From Gammaproteobacteria bacterium (GTDB lineage: Bacteria > Pseudomonadota > Gammaproteobacteria > Legionellales > Legionellaceae), in NCBI GenBank assembly GCA_013289415.1, contig JABDAB010000009.1, positions 1 to 50,820 on the forward strand: a stretch of 50,820 nucleotides of DNA, given 5' to 3'. The notes under the pieces are model-generated. The model had not been told where the DNA came from, did not search any database, and saw nothing but the letters and a program-made list of their open reading frames with translations. A program made the translations under genes and the position numbers. Below are positions 41,769-50,604 of the stretch, one piece after another. Within the stretch, counting starts at the first letter, position 1. Every line of letters begins with the position of its first letter.

Positions 41769-44024
41769 GTGCCTACATTAAATCCTGAGTTGGTATACCA
41801 ACTGCCACCAGAGCGCAAAGTACCAGCAGCTTCTCGAGAGCCATTGCCTGAAGACTGGTTGACTCAGTTGATTCAAGTTACTTTGGATAACTTCGAATCA
41901 CAGCCATCATTTGATCTGTCTGCCCGCATTGCTGAACATATCGGAGAGCAGTCAACCTATGAGATGAAAGATCAGATTATCGAAGGTTTGAAGCCGATAT
42001 ACAGTGTGATGGTAGACGCAAGTACCATCAAGGATTATAAGGCCGCAATTGCTTTCAAACTGATCGAACGGGCAGAGAACTGTACGCCTGGGTTTCATGA
42101 TGGGGTGAATAGCATCGTGGAGGGGTTTGAACGACCTGAGTCCATTGATGCGCTGCTCCATCGAATACGCCATGATATCGTCTCAAAAACAGCCAATCAG
42201 ACCACAGATGAAGTCCACGGCAATAATCGATTTTTTACCGTTGCTCAAACCGATGGCTATGGTGTGCGTGCGCTTAATCCGAAAGATATATACCGCGGGG
42301 ATATAACTGATAGGGTTATTCAGAATAAATTGGCAGCATCCTTTTCTCGTGACTATCGACTACTCAACATTTTGAGTGGTATGGAAGACCAAATTTACAG
42401 TGAATTGTTAATGTCAGGTTATACCCGATCAGGTCCCAAGACTCCGGATATAATGGAGAAAAGCCTTGATTTTTTAACGATGTTGTTCAAGGACGCGCCG
42501 GCTGTCATCAAACAACATGAAGCGTTAAGCCGACAAGATACATATAATCAAGCCTGTAAAGACTTCATGGTTGCAAACAGAGCGAAGGTAGGTGAATTAA
42601 TTTCTGGCCTGACAAGCGAGAATTTGATCGATGCGCTAATCAAAAATCAGTTCCCGGTTGTTTTCAAACTCAAATATTTAGACAGACTTGACGAGGAAAC
42701 AAAAAACCACATCACCGAAATCCAGCAGGATTATCGTAAGTTTTACGAGAAAATGAAGCCACTCGCTACCCGAATGAATGAAGACAAAGTGTTGACTATT
42801 AGCCCTTTTCAACGCGAACTGCTTGAAAGCGATAAATTAGAGCTGAACTGGAGTCAAATAAAGCAAACAATCCGGGAGGAACTTTGTGTTAAGCAGTATT
42901 TGAGTCTGACAGCACAGGAGGAATCAGCATTGGATGCTCTGCTGAATACAGATGTGCCCTTTAATTCGAAGTATTATGAAGACTTGGAGCTAAATGGCTC
43001 GGAGGTGGTTACTTTACTAAAAATGGACAGCTTAGGCGATGAAAAAAAGAAGGGATTGCTGGATTGGTATATACGTGAGGGGAAAGATAGCCCTGAAGAT
43101 AAATTAACAAGCCTTGCACCTATCCAGAATATGGGTAAACACAATACATCGATTCGCTCTGTTCTTGATGAACATGGATCGTTAATTGACAATTTGATGG
43201 CAGCATTAAGACAAGACTGGTTGACCAAGCTGAGTGCACCAGAGTTTGAGTTTCAGGATTACAGTATTCCAGTGTATCTATCTCAAGATAAGGCGTTCAT
43301 GCTCGCCGCGGTAAAACAAAATGGCTTCAACCTTCAATATGCTTCAGATGCATTGCGATCGGATAGAGACGTTGTGCTTGCTGCGGTTATGCAATGCCCT
43401 GCAGCTTTTCAGTATGCCTCTTTCGAATTACAAAAGGATAAAACGATCCTGCTTGAGTTGGCTAAGCAAAATATCAGGGTTATTAAGCATTTTCCTCAGG
43501 CCATGCTCGATGAAAAAGATGTCATGATCACGGTGATTGAGCAACATAGCGAAGCGCTTGCTCAGCGTTATCCTGTGGAATTGAGAGGAGATAAAACGTT
43601 TATGCTTACGGCGGTCAAGCAAGATGAATGGGTTATTCTGCTTGCTTCTGAAACATTGCAGGGTGATATCGAGTTTATACTCGAGGCTGCTGCGTTAAAT
43701 GTCACTGCTATTAAGTTTTTCCCTATGGGCGTGAGAGAGGATAAAAAGGTCATGCTCGCGTTGACTATGCTAAATATAAATGCTGTTCAATATGCTTCAG
43801 AGGTATTGAAGGGGGATAAAGATTTCATGCTTGAGGCGTGTAAGCGGTCTTTTCGTCTTCTTGCATATGCTTCAGAGGCATTGAAGGGGGATAAAGATTT
43901 TATGCTTGAGGCGTATAAGCACAATGAGGATGCTCTTCTGTATGCTCCAGAGGCATTGAAGGGGGATAAAGATTTTATGCTTGAGGTGTCGTTACCGCTC
44001 TTTGGTATGCTCCAGCAGCATTGA
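41769..44024 (+). CDS. DUF4116-repeat protein, N-terminal part before a frameshift
   Basis: From a GTG start (AGGAGA upstream) 751 residues can be read. The first 490 are a helical region with no recognised motif. From about residue 490 on there are tandem units of about 25 residues of the form DKDFMLEACKHNVGALxYASEALKG, the DUF4116 repeat found in many Legionellales and amoeba-associated proteins. Near 43986-44010 one unit is missing about 10 bases: TTGAGGTGTCGTTACCGCTC replaces the longer TTGAGGCGTGTAAGC...GCGCTC seen in neighbouring units. This shifts the frame, so the protein ends after FGMLQQH. The repeats continue in the next frame to 45022. It is probably an effector-like gene with a disrupted 3' third. 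Confidence 0.8.
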   Translation: MPTLNPELVYQLPPERKVPAASREPLPEDWLTQLIQVTLDNFESQPSFDLSARIAEHIGEQSTYEMKDQIIEGLKPIYSVMVDASTIKDYKAAIAFKLIERAENCTPGFHDGVNSIVEGFERPESIDALLHRIRHDIVSKTANQTTDEVHGNNRFFTVAQTDGYGVRALNPKDIYRGDITDRVIQNKLAASFSRDYRLLNILSGMEDQIYSELLMSGYTRSGPKTPDIMEKSLDFLTMLFKDAPAVIKQHEALSRQDTYNQACKDFMVANRAKVGELISGLTSENLIDALIKNQFPVVFKLKYLDRLDEETKNHITEIQQDYRKFYEKMKPLATRMNEDKVLTISPFQRELLESDKLELNWSQIKQTIREELCVKQYLSLTAQEESALDALLNTDVPFNSKYYEDLELNGSEVVTLLKMDSLGDEKKKGLLDWYIREGKDSPEDKLTSLAPIQNMGKHNTSIRSVLDEHGSLIDNLMAALRQDWLTKLSAPEFEFQDYSIPVYLSQDKAFMLAAVKQNGFNLQYASDALRSDRDVVLAAVMQCPAAFQYASFELQKDKTILLELAKQNIRVIKHFPQAMLDEKDVMITVIEQHSEALAQRYPVELRGDKTFMLTAVKQDEWVILLASETLQGDIEFILEAAALNVTAIKFFPMGVREDKKVMLALTMLNINAVQYASEVLKGDKDFMLEACKRSFRLLAYASEALKGDKDFMLEAYKHNEDALLYAPEALKGDKDFMLEVSLPLFGMLQQH

Positions 44025-45022
44025 AAGGGGATAAAGATTTTATGCTTGAGGCGTGTAAGCATAATGTTGGCGTTCTTTTGTATGCTCCAGCGGCATTGAT
44101 GAGGGATAAAGATTTTATGCTTGAGGCGTGTAAGCATAATGTTAGCGCTCTTTGGTATGCTTCAGCGGCATTGAATGGGGATAAAGATTTTATGCTTGAG
44201 GCGTGTAAGCACAATGGCCTCGCTCTTCAGTATGCTTCAAAGGCATTGAAGGAGGATATAAAGGTTGTGCTTACCGCGGTTAGGCAAAATGGGCTGGCTC
44301 TTCAGTACTCTCATGTAGGGTTGGATTATCTGCTGAGTCGTACTCCACCTGGTTTCGCTGGAATGGCAACGAATTTTTTTCTTGGACTTGTTATAAATGA
44401 CGAGGCTGGAAAACAGGTCGTGCTAGCTGCAGTTAAGCAAAATGGCTTGGCTCTTCAGTATGCCTCTGTAAAAATGAGGTACGATAAAGATGTTGTCTTT
44501 GCGGCAATCAGGCAAAATGGTGCGGCTATTCAATTTGCTCACGTAATGACAGTAATTCCCTATGATAAAAAGTACTTTCTTGAGGCAGTTAAGCAAAATA
44601 TCGAGGTGATTAAGTATTTACCTCAGGCTCTGATCGAGGATAAAGAGTTCATGCGCAAGGCCCAGCTCGACGCAATAAAGCCAGATGAAATCAGGGCGCG
44701 TTTTAAAAGGAAATTATCCAAAACAGAACCACAAAATCTGACAGATGAACAACTACACCAAATTGATAGTCAAATGCAGGCTTTGGAAAATGAAATGCAG
44801 GCATCTACTAACACGATAATAATTGGTAGAAAAAAAGAGCACATTGGTATGCTTGCGGAATTAAAAACACTGTCAAAAACCATGGATGTTCTTTCTGCCA
44901 TCGAGCAGATTGAGGCGGATGAACGATTCAATCATGTTAAATCAGGAACAGGCAGCAGGACGCAACTGTTGATGGATGAGATAAAAGGCAAATGTTCAAA
45001 AAGTGAACTGAAGAAACAGTAG
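44021..45022 (+). pseudogene. Out-of-frame C-terminal part of the DUF4116-repeat gene
   Basis: A 333-codon frame starting only at a TTG inside a repeat, with no ribosome-binding site, continues the DUF4116 units (DKDFMLEACKHN..., DKDVVFAAIRQNGAAIQFA). It ends in a charged helical tail, QIDSQMQALENEMQAST and GRKKEHIGMLAELKTL. Shifting the upstream frame by the roughly 10 missing bases restores a single gene of about 1085 residues (41769-45022). This part is therefore most likely untranslated. Its stop codon TAG (45020-45022) is the first three bases of a palindromic repeat. Confidence 0.75.
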
Positions 45023-45072
45023 GGTCTGGACAAGCCGCGGGACGTCGAGATCTGAAATGTCAACAGACCCTA
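45020..45072. repeat. TAGGG/CCCTA palindromic element (copy E, long)
   Basis: TAGGGTCTG (45020-45028) and CAGACCCTA (45064-45072) are perfect 9-base inverted ends, and the right half carries AAATGTCAACAG as in the other copies. The first TAG is the stop codon of the DUF4116 gene. The interior is longer than in the other copies and GC-rich (AAGCCGCGGGACGTCGAGAT). Confidence 0.75.
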
Positions 45073-45079
45073 ATAAAAA

Positions 45080-45132
45080 GTAACTGCTCGTAGGGTGATA
45101 TGGCCGTTCCTTGATACGGAGCGATTAGTGAC
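45080..45132. repeat. MITE-like repeat, short copy of the 8131-8308 element
   Basis: TAACTGCTCGTAGGGTGATAT is joined directly to GGCCGTTCCTTGATACGGAG. In the long copy these two parts are separated by 122 bases (8155-8276). Both junction points in the long copy end in ATAT, so the short copy fits a deletion between two ATAT repeats or a precise loss of the inner hairpin. Confidence 0.8.
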
Positions 45133-45188
45133 AATAAAAATTGACCTCAAAGCAATATTGACTCTAATATATGTAACCTCTCTTTTAC

Positions 45189-45259
45189 ACTCGATTCTGC
45201 AGTTTTTCAATTTACCCCAAACGGATCGTGGTTAGGCATTAAAAACTGCGGAGTCGAGT
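45189..45259. repeat. Inverted repeat ACTCGATTCTGCAG family
   Basis: ACTCGATTCTGCAGTTTTT (45189-45207) and the reverse complement of 45241-45259 match at 17 of 19 positions, around a 33-base loop. A single arm copy is at 24045-24060 next to palindrome copy B. It sits 27 bases before the surface-protein start, so it could also influence that gene's leader. With the two neighbouring repeats it fills the gap 45023-45285. Confidence 0.75.
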
Positions 45260-45285
45260 TTACATATTAGGAATTAAATAAAAAT

Positions 45286-48273
45286 ATGTACAAAAATAAC
45301 CTGTTGTTTCTGCTTTTTGTTTCCACACTTACCCTATGTTCTGTGAGCTTGGCAGAAACGAACATAAACACAGTGGTTCCCCATTACACATGGCTTCCTC
45401 ATTCAGGACGGGTTTTGGGCCATGTCACAGCGGCAAGTGATGTACGCATCATTGGAGGAGACGCTATGTTGCCTCTTTATGGTGACTATCAAGGCGCAGT
45501 TTTTGCCGATTTTATGGGTGATTATGCGAGTGACAGTACCTATTTAGCGAGTCCTGGGGCTGGTTATCGTAAAATTATTAATGATCAAATTGTTGGTGGG
45601 TATTTATTTGGAGATAATGAAAGAACGAGTCTTGGTACCCGTTTTTGGGTGTTAAGTCCCGGTATCGAGTGGATGACATCGCATTGGGATGCACATGTTA
45701 ATGGCTACTTTCCCACAGAAACAAGTCAGCAATCTGGATCTGCTGATTTTGCGAGTCAATTTGGACAATTTGATTCCATAGAATTTCAGACCGGCACACA
45801 TAACCAATATGATGAATTAATAGCACCTTTTGCCGTTATTGGAAAAGGCGTCGATGTTGAAGTGGGCTATGGTTTTGGAGAAATAGGGGGATTGCGTTCG
45901 CGTGTTTATGTGGGAGGATATTCTTATCAGCCACCGAGTTCTGATGATGTAGATCATATCACCGGTATTACCGCGGGTTTTGAGCATTCCTTTTCAAAAA
46001 ATCTGAGTGCATCCTTATTTAATAGTTATGATAATCTGAACAATTATGCTATTGGAGTTCGCTTAACTGCGACATTTGGACAGGATTCCACTATTTTTTC
46101 AAATAATATCCAGGATCGCTTTTTGGATCCTGTTCAACGTCATGTGGGTATTATTGATACGGGTGCGGGTACTTATGACCAGCAGAATTTGCAAGATGCT
46201 GGCCGATCTTTGCAATACGATAACGTGTATTTTTTACAGCCGGATCCAAACGCTAACAATCAATTATTGATATCCAGTGATTTTTCTGCATCAGCCAGTA
46301 GTAATGACTTCGCTACCTATGGCAATCCAGCTTTTTTAACTCAAACAACATTGGATACCATCAATACTCAAAGTCCTAATAGCGCGCGTATCTATTTGCA
46401 AGGTGGAACAAATGCCAATTATTATGTGAATAACAACACAGCAGGACAAACCAGTAATCCAAACAATGATTATGGTTTAGCTATATATGACAACCAGGAT
46501 CTTTACGGTAGGAGCACGGATTATACTCAGTCTGCGGCAAGCCTTGAGCGACCACTAATTTTAGTGGATGGCGCAGCTAATTTTAATGGTTTTATTATTA
46601 GTGGCTCAGAAAATACGATATCCGACTTAAACTTGACCACTAATACGAACTATATCAATGGCACCACGGCGACCACGGCGACAGGTATTATTGCTTATAA
46701 TGAATCCAGCAATGGTAATCAAACCATTAATATAACCAATACTAATATTATTGATTTGGTTGATGGAATGTTCGCTCAGAATGATAGCCAAACTGGCACG
46801 ATGACGATCAATGTAACTAGTTCAGCATTGAGTAGCAACGGTGGTGACCATCATGTTGATACTGCGACCATCACAGGCTATAAAAATTACGGTGCCTCGG
46901 GACTGATTGCAGTGAATAGTGCAAATAACTTGAATGCGTTAGTGATTAATGCGGAGCAAGCGGAATTCAATAATAATGGTCACTTGAGTGGCGATGATAG
47001 TTTCATTAGCAATAACAATTTTAGTGTAGCGTCTGGAATGACCGTGATTAATTATAGTAATAATGGCGCATTAACGCTCAATGCAAGTACTTCAACATTT
47101 GATAACAATGGTACGTTAAGTGGAGATGGTAGCCAAATCAGCGCGTTAGAGTTCAGTACAGATGGCAGTAGTGTTAATATTGCCGCCGCCTCAGGTGTTT
47201 TAGCACTCAATAACACCAATAATACCGGATCGCTTACCATAAATACTGACACGTCAACCTTTAACAACAATGGTAGATTAAACGGTGATAATAGTTCTAT
47301 TTTAGCCGGTGGAATAGATGCTGCTGGTGATAACGCTAATGCGGCAGCAGCGACAGGTATTTATGCGTTTAGTAATGCTATTGATAATGCCAGTGGTTCG
47401 TTAAATATTACCGCCGTTAATTCTGAATTTAATGGCAATGGGACGTTAAGTGGCAATACCAGCTCTATTCACGCAGGAAACGCCAACATTAGTATTAGTG
47501 GTATTGCCATGACATCTGCCGGAGCAACAGGAATTTTTGCTTTTAGTAATAGCGTTAATGATACTGGCGGATCAATCAATAGCACGAGTTCAATCAATAT
47601 TGATGCCATGGGGTCGCAATTTAATAATAATGGCACGTTAAGCGGGGATAACTCGACTATTTCAGCCACAACACTCAACCCAGCGAATGATAATGAAGTG
47701 GTTGCAGCAGGTGCAGCAGGTATTTTTTCGTTCATTGGTAATAATGCCTCTTTTAGTAATTTTGGCTCAATCAGTATCGCAGCGAATAACTCCACGTTTA
47801 ATGGAAATGGCGTGTTAAGTGGAAGTAGTTCAGATATTTTGGTAAATGATAGCAATGGTTCTAGTAGTGGTTCTACGGGTATGGCTTCTGCGACAGGTCT
47901 TTTTGGTTTTAACCTCTCGGGTGGAAATCTTGACATTAGTGCAACAAATTCTCAATTTAATAATAATGCGGCGTTAAGTGGTTCTGGCAGTAGTATTCAG
48001 TCGACGGGGGCCGATAATAATGCCCAAGCAGCCTCTGGAATTTTTGTGTTAAACAATAGTGGAACGCAGGGCAACCTATCAATAGAATTGCTTTCGAATT
48101 CTGGCTTTAATGGTAATGGAGTAGGTGCTACAACAGGATATGGTATCTATGGTGTAGGATTGTCTACTTCCGGCACAACAGTAATCAATTATACGGGAGC
48201 AGTTTTCTCAGGATCACCACAGATTGATACTAATGAGGGGATTGGTGATGACTCAATTACTTGGATACACTAG
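45286..48273 (+). CDS. Inverse-autotransporter-like outer membrane protein with beta-helical passenger
   Basis: A 995-residue surface protein. A signal peptide (NLLFLLFVSTLTLCSVSLA) is followed by about 245 residues resembling the inverse autotransporter beta-barrel of intimin and invasin: GAGYRKIINDQIVGGYLFGD, SPGIEWMTSHWDAHVNGYFP, VEVGYGFGEIG and alternating aromatic strands. The remaining 700 residues, rich in N, S, G and T, carry at least eight units of the form FNNNGTLSGDNSSI spaced about 60 residues apart, as expected for a beta-helix exposed outside the cell. Adhesion or surface coating is the likely role. The stop codon TAG is part of a palindromic repeat shared with the convergent gene. 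Confidence 0.75.
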   Translation: MYKNNLLFLLFVSTLTLCSVSLAETNINTVVPHYTWLPHSGRVLGHVTAASDVRIIGGDAMLPLYGDYQGAVFADFMGDYASDSTYLASPGAGYRKIINDQIVGGYLFGDNERTSLGTRFWVLSPGIEWMTSHWDAHVNGYFPTETSQQSGSADFASQFGQFDSIEFQTGTHNQYDELIAPFAVIGKGVDVEVGYGFGEIGGLRSRVYVGGYSYQPPSSDDVDHITGITAGFEHSFSKNLSASLFNSYDNLNNYAIGVRLTATFGQDSTIFSNNIQDRFLDPVQRHVGIIDTGAGTYDQQNLQDAGRSLQYDNVYFLQPDPNANNQLLISSDFSASASSNDFATYGNPAFLTQTTLDTINTQSPNSARIYLQGGTNANYYVNNNTAGQTSNPNNDYGLAIYDNQDLYGRSTDYTQSAASLERPLILVDGAANFNGFIISGSENTISDLNLTTNTNYINGTTATTATGIIAYNESSNGNQTINITNTNIIDLVDGMFAQNDSQTGTMTINVTSSALSSNGGDHHVDTATITGYKNYGASGLIAVNSANNLNALVINAEQAEFNNNGHLSGDDSFISNNNFSVASGMTVINYSNNGALTLNASTSTFDNNGTLSGDGSQISALEFSTDGSSVNIAAASGVLALNNTNNTGSLTINTDTSTFNNNGRLNGDNSSILAGGIDAAGDNANAAAATGIYAFSNAIDNASGSLNITAVNSEFNGNGTLSGNTSSIHAGNANISISGIAMTSAGATGIFAFSNSVNDTGGSINSTSSINIDAMGSQFNNNGTLSGDNSTISATTLNPANDNEVVAAGAAGIFSFIGNNASFSNFGSISIAANNSTFNGNGVLSGSSSDILVNDSNGSSSGSTGMASATGLFGFNLSGGNLDISATNSQFNNNAALSGSGSSIQSTGADNNAQAASGIFVLNNSGTQGNLSIELLSNSGFNGNGVGATTGYGIYGVGLSTSGTTVINYTGAVFSGSPQIDTNEGIGDDSITWIH

Positions 48274-48295
48274 GGGCAAATGTCAACAGCCCCTA
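48271..48295. repeat. TAGGGGC palindrome providing both convergent stop codons (copy C)
   Basis: TAGGGGC (48271-48277) and GCCCCTA (48289-48295) are perfect inverted arms around AAATGTCAACA. The left TAG is the stop of the surface-protein gene on the plus strand. The right CTA is the TAG stop of the phosphatase-like gene on the minus strand. It may also act as a shared terminator hairpin. Confidence 0.85.
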
Positions 48296-49495
48296 ATACT
48301 TCGGTTTTTTTGTTTCATTCTCCTCAGGATCCTCTTTCTTCCGTTTTCCCTGATAAGGAGTTTTATCAGCAAGAAACGTTGGAGCGCCAGCTAGGCCACG
48401 TTTTATGCCAGCTGAACTATTAGTAGTAGCTGCAACAGGGGGTGGTAAATCTCTTCCCAAATCGTGAGTATTGACACGGCACTTCCCATTGTCTCGTTCA
48501 TAGTCTTTTTTACGGTTTGTTACGCTATTTTTTTCTTGATCATAATCAGCTTCGTTGAGCGTCAATAATCTGGTTAACTCAGCCCCTATATTTTCAGCTA
48601 CATAATGTGAAGATGCTGTTCCGTCGTGACCATCATAAATACCTGTCATACCAGTAAAGTTTGCCGATTTTGTTTGTACTGATACGGAAATATTATCCTT
48701 AGAGCCATCCTCAAGCGCGAAATTAACTAACTGCTTGGCAATCTCTAGCTCAGATAGCGGTTGGCTAGGGTGATTGTTTTTCATTTTATTGAGGAAATTC
48801 ATCAAATATTGCGCATGATCAATGTTTTTTTCATTTGCGATCTCTGTAAAGCCATCACATGTAGTAATTATCTGAACCGTGTACTGTGTGGGAACAGAAG
48901 ATAATGACCAAATATCAATATCAGCATCCGGAATAATTCTAGAGGGTTCTTCTGGTAAAGGAAAATGCGTATTACCGCCATTACTCCAAAGCACATTGAG
49001 TGTATAATCACCAATAGCGCGTGAAACGGCTAACACGCCCTGAACTCTACCTTCTATGACAACTCCTCTCGCTGCTTTAATGCGTTCTAATTCAGCAATT
49101 GGTGTGAGAATCCTTTTGTTTAGTCGATGCGCTTTTACTACACGTCCATTAGTGTCATAAATCACAGCAAAGGCAACAGTATCTGCCAGAGTTGCTGTAA
49201 CGATATAGTCTTTAGAAATAACTGTTGTTGATGCGGTGGTACCTGATTTCTTGGTAATTTTATCCTTTGTGAGAAATGTGAACAACTGATCGGATAGATT
49301 TTGGTATGCAGTCCACATGCGATGGCCAACTTGAGTAGGGCTTAAATTTTGAAACAGCTCTGGAGGCAACACTTCCCATGCTAGCGCGTCTTCTTGGCTC
49401 TTTCTGAACCCTTGAATTTCACAATAACCAAACTGGTGATATATATTTTCATCTTCGCTATCGTGTTCTGGTTTTGAAATAATTTTATCTGGCAT
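48293..49495 (-). CDS. PP2C-like serine/threonine phosphatase with rearranged motif order
   Basis: A 400-residue soluble protein from ATG 49495; the TTG start at 49600 lies in a repeat and is rejected. PP2C motifs are present: R31-x3-E35-D36 (RKSQEDA), SGTTASTTVI (84-93), LAVSRAIGD (155-163), the metal Asp in CDGFTE (214) and KDN (266-268). The strand-turn motif GIYDGHDGTASSHYVAENIG, normally 20-40 residues after RxxxED, is instead at about 285-304, after the last catalytic motif. All four metal-binding acidic positions exist, so a working but permuted PP2C fold is likely. The C-terminal tail is basic with KRKKEDPEENETKKPK, resembling a nuclear localisation signal. It may act on host proteins; that is speculation. 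Confidence 0.75.
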   Translation of the reverse strand: MPDKIISKPEHDSEDENIYHQFGYCEIQGFRKSQEDALAWEVLPPELFQNLSPTQVGHRMWTAYQNLSDQLFTFLTKDKITKKSGTTASTTVISKDYIVTATLADTVAFAVIYDTNGRVVKAHRLNKRILTPIAELERIKAARGVVIEGRVQGVLAVSRAIGDYTLNVLWSNGGNTHFPLPEEPSRIIPDADIDIWSLSSVPTQYTVQIITTCDGFTEIANEKNIDHAQYLMNFLNKMKNNHPSQPLSELEIAKQLVNFALEDGSKDNISVSVQTKSANFTGMTGIYDGHDGTASSHYVAENIGAELTRLLTLNEADYDQEKNSVTNRKKDYERDNGKCRVNTHDLGRDLPPPVAATTNSSAGIKRGLAGAPTFLADKTPYQGKRKKEDPEENETKKPKY

Positions 49496-49586
49496 ATCGT
49501 TCTCTTTTAAATTTATATGGTTATTTATAGACAAAGTATACAATAACATCAAGAGTTGTTCAATTATCGCCATCGGATCTGTCATC

Positions 49587-49608
49587 AGGGCAAATGTCAA
49601 CAGCCCCT
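49587..49608. repeat. TAGGG/CCCTA palindromic element (copy D)
   Basis: AGGGC (49587) and GCCCCT (up to 49608) enclose the same AAATGTCAACA core as copies B and C. The following A completes CTA (49607-49609), the TAG stop codon of the methyltransferase-like gene on the minus strand. Confidence 0.7.
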
Positions 49609-50521
49609 AATATTCCGATGGCATGGGACATAATGGTTTTCCAAATACAACGAGCCCTTGTGTTTTGAACCAATATTTATCCTCGTCGATTGCATATGGC
49701 TTCAATTCGGGAATAGTTTGAATGCTTGAGTAAGCTGTTGTTACAAAATAGCGTTGACCAGTAAAATGGAATTCTTTTGTGTTCCGGGCTGGGTTCACCA
49801 AAATACGTCCTGTTGGAACAAATTGTGTTAATTGTTTAATAAAATCGATGATATCTTTCTCATTCTCAATGCCGTTTCGAACACCTAACAGATAAGGAAC
49901 GAAAGCCGTGTCAAAAACAGGAGTCTTATTGTTTTTTATGAGTTGATTAATTTCACCCACATAAAATTGTATGTCTTTGTCCAATTCAAAATCGTCCAAC
50001 ACTTTGGACTCAATCGCAAAACGCACCAGTGACATCATGTAATAAATATATGTTCGCCTCAATGATTTGGGATTAATTGCCCAACAAACAGCATTTTTGA
50101 GTATTCCCGTGGGTAACGTGATTAGAGGAGGGTACCAGCAGGTTAGGGCAGTTAGTAATTCGCCAATCGAAGGGTAAGACTTCCCGTTCTGAACTCCCGG
50201 GCCTCTATAATGAAAATATTTTTTGAACGCTTTTATCCAGGCAATGGTAACGGGATCTTTATCATATACAGTAATTGATTTTGCACCCGCTTGTGCAAAT
50301 AAAAACGCACTATTACCATAGCCTGGTATAATTAATACATGTTTTTTTTCTATATCAGCTCGTATGTTATATCGACCTTTCCTGTCTCCAGATAAAACCG
50401 ATGATAAATACCTTTCCGCACCCATTGGATATATCAGCACTTCCTTTTGATCAGACAGTCTGGTTATGCGTTGTTCTGTGATCCATTTTTTCTCTTGCGT
50501 GCTTAACTTGGTTTTATTCAT
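49607..50521 (-). CDS. Putative SAM-dependent methyltransferase-like protein
   Basis: A 304-residue soluble protein without a signal peptide. Residues about 65-105 read KKHVLIIPGYGNSAFLFAQAG then SITVYDKDPVTIAWIKAF. This resembles the glycine-rich loop and the acidic residue after strand 2 of Rossmann-fold methyltransferases. A central hydrophobic patch follows (IGELLTALTCWYPPLITLP). DTAFVPYLLGVRNGIENEKDIIDF and GRILVNPARNTKEFHFTGQRYFV follow. A possible relation to DUF3419/BtaA-type or nicotianamine-synthase-type proteins is a guess. I recall similar proteins in Legionella without known function. It is the neighbour of the phosphatase-like gene on the same strand; the two are separated by repeat copy D. 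Confidence 0.6.
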   Translation of the reverse strand: MNKTKLSTQEKKWITEQRITRLSDQKEVLIYPMGAERYLSSVLSGDRKGRYNIRADIEKKHVLIIPGYGNSAFLFAQAGAKSITVYDKDPVTIAWIKAFKKYFHYRGPGVQNGKSYPSIGELLTALTCWYPPLITLPTGILKNAVCWAINPKSLRRTYIYYMMSLVRFAIESKVLDDFELDKDIQFYVGEINQLIKNNKTPVFDTAFVPYLLGVRNGIENEKDIIDFIKQLTQFVPTGRILVNPARNTKEFHFTGQRYFVTTAYSSIQTIPELKPYAIDEDKYWFKTQGLVVFGKPLCPMPSEY

Positions 50522-50566
50522 TTTACTCTCGTTTATTCAGGACTGGACAAAAAACCGATCTAATAC

Positions 50567-50604
50567 GGGCCCGAGCGCGTGACCGAGCCCGAGCCCGCCC
50601 GAGT
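50567..50604. repeat. GC-rich element related to the 852-941 hairpin
   Basis: CGGGCCCGAGCGCGTGACCG followed by AGCCCGAGCCCG matches the centre of the hairpin at 852-941 (CGTGACCGAGCCCG shared) and is far more GC-rich than its surroundings. The perfect 36-base arms are absent here. The rest of the gap 50522-50702 is AT-rich and holds nothing else that I can support. Confidence 0.55.

Noticed and set aside
43986..44024. Programmed ribosomal frameshifting in the DUF4116 gene
   Set aside because: No slippery heptamer is seen at the junction, and comparison with neighbouring repeat units shows a plain loss of about 10 bases.
43787..44214. Minus-strand frames rich in ASSIKSLSPFNA repeats
   Set aside because: They are the antisense of the DUF4116 tandem repeats; periodicity is inherited from the real gene.
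47469..47936. Minus-strand frame of 155 codons within the surface-protein gene
   Set aside because: An antisense shadow of the low-complexity beta-helix region, without a start signal.
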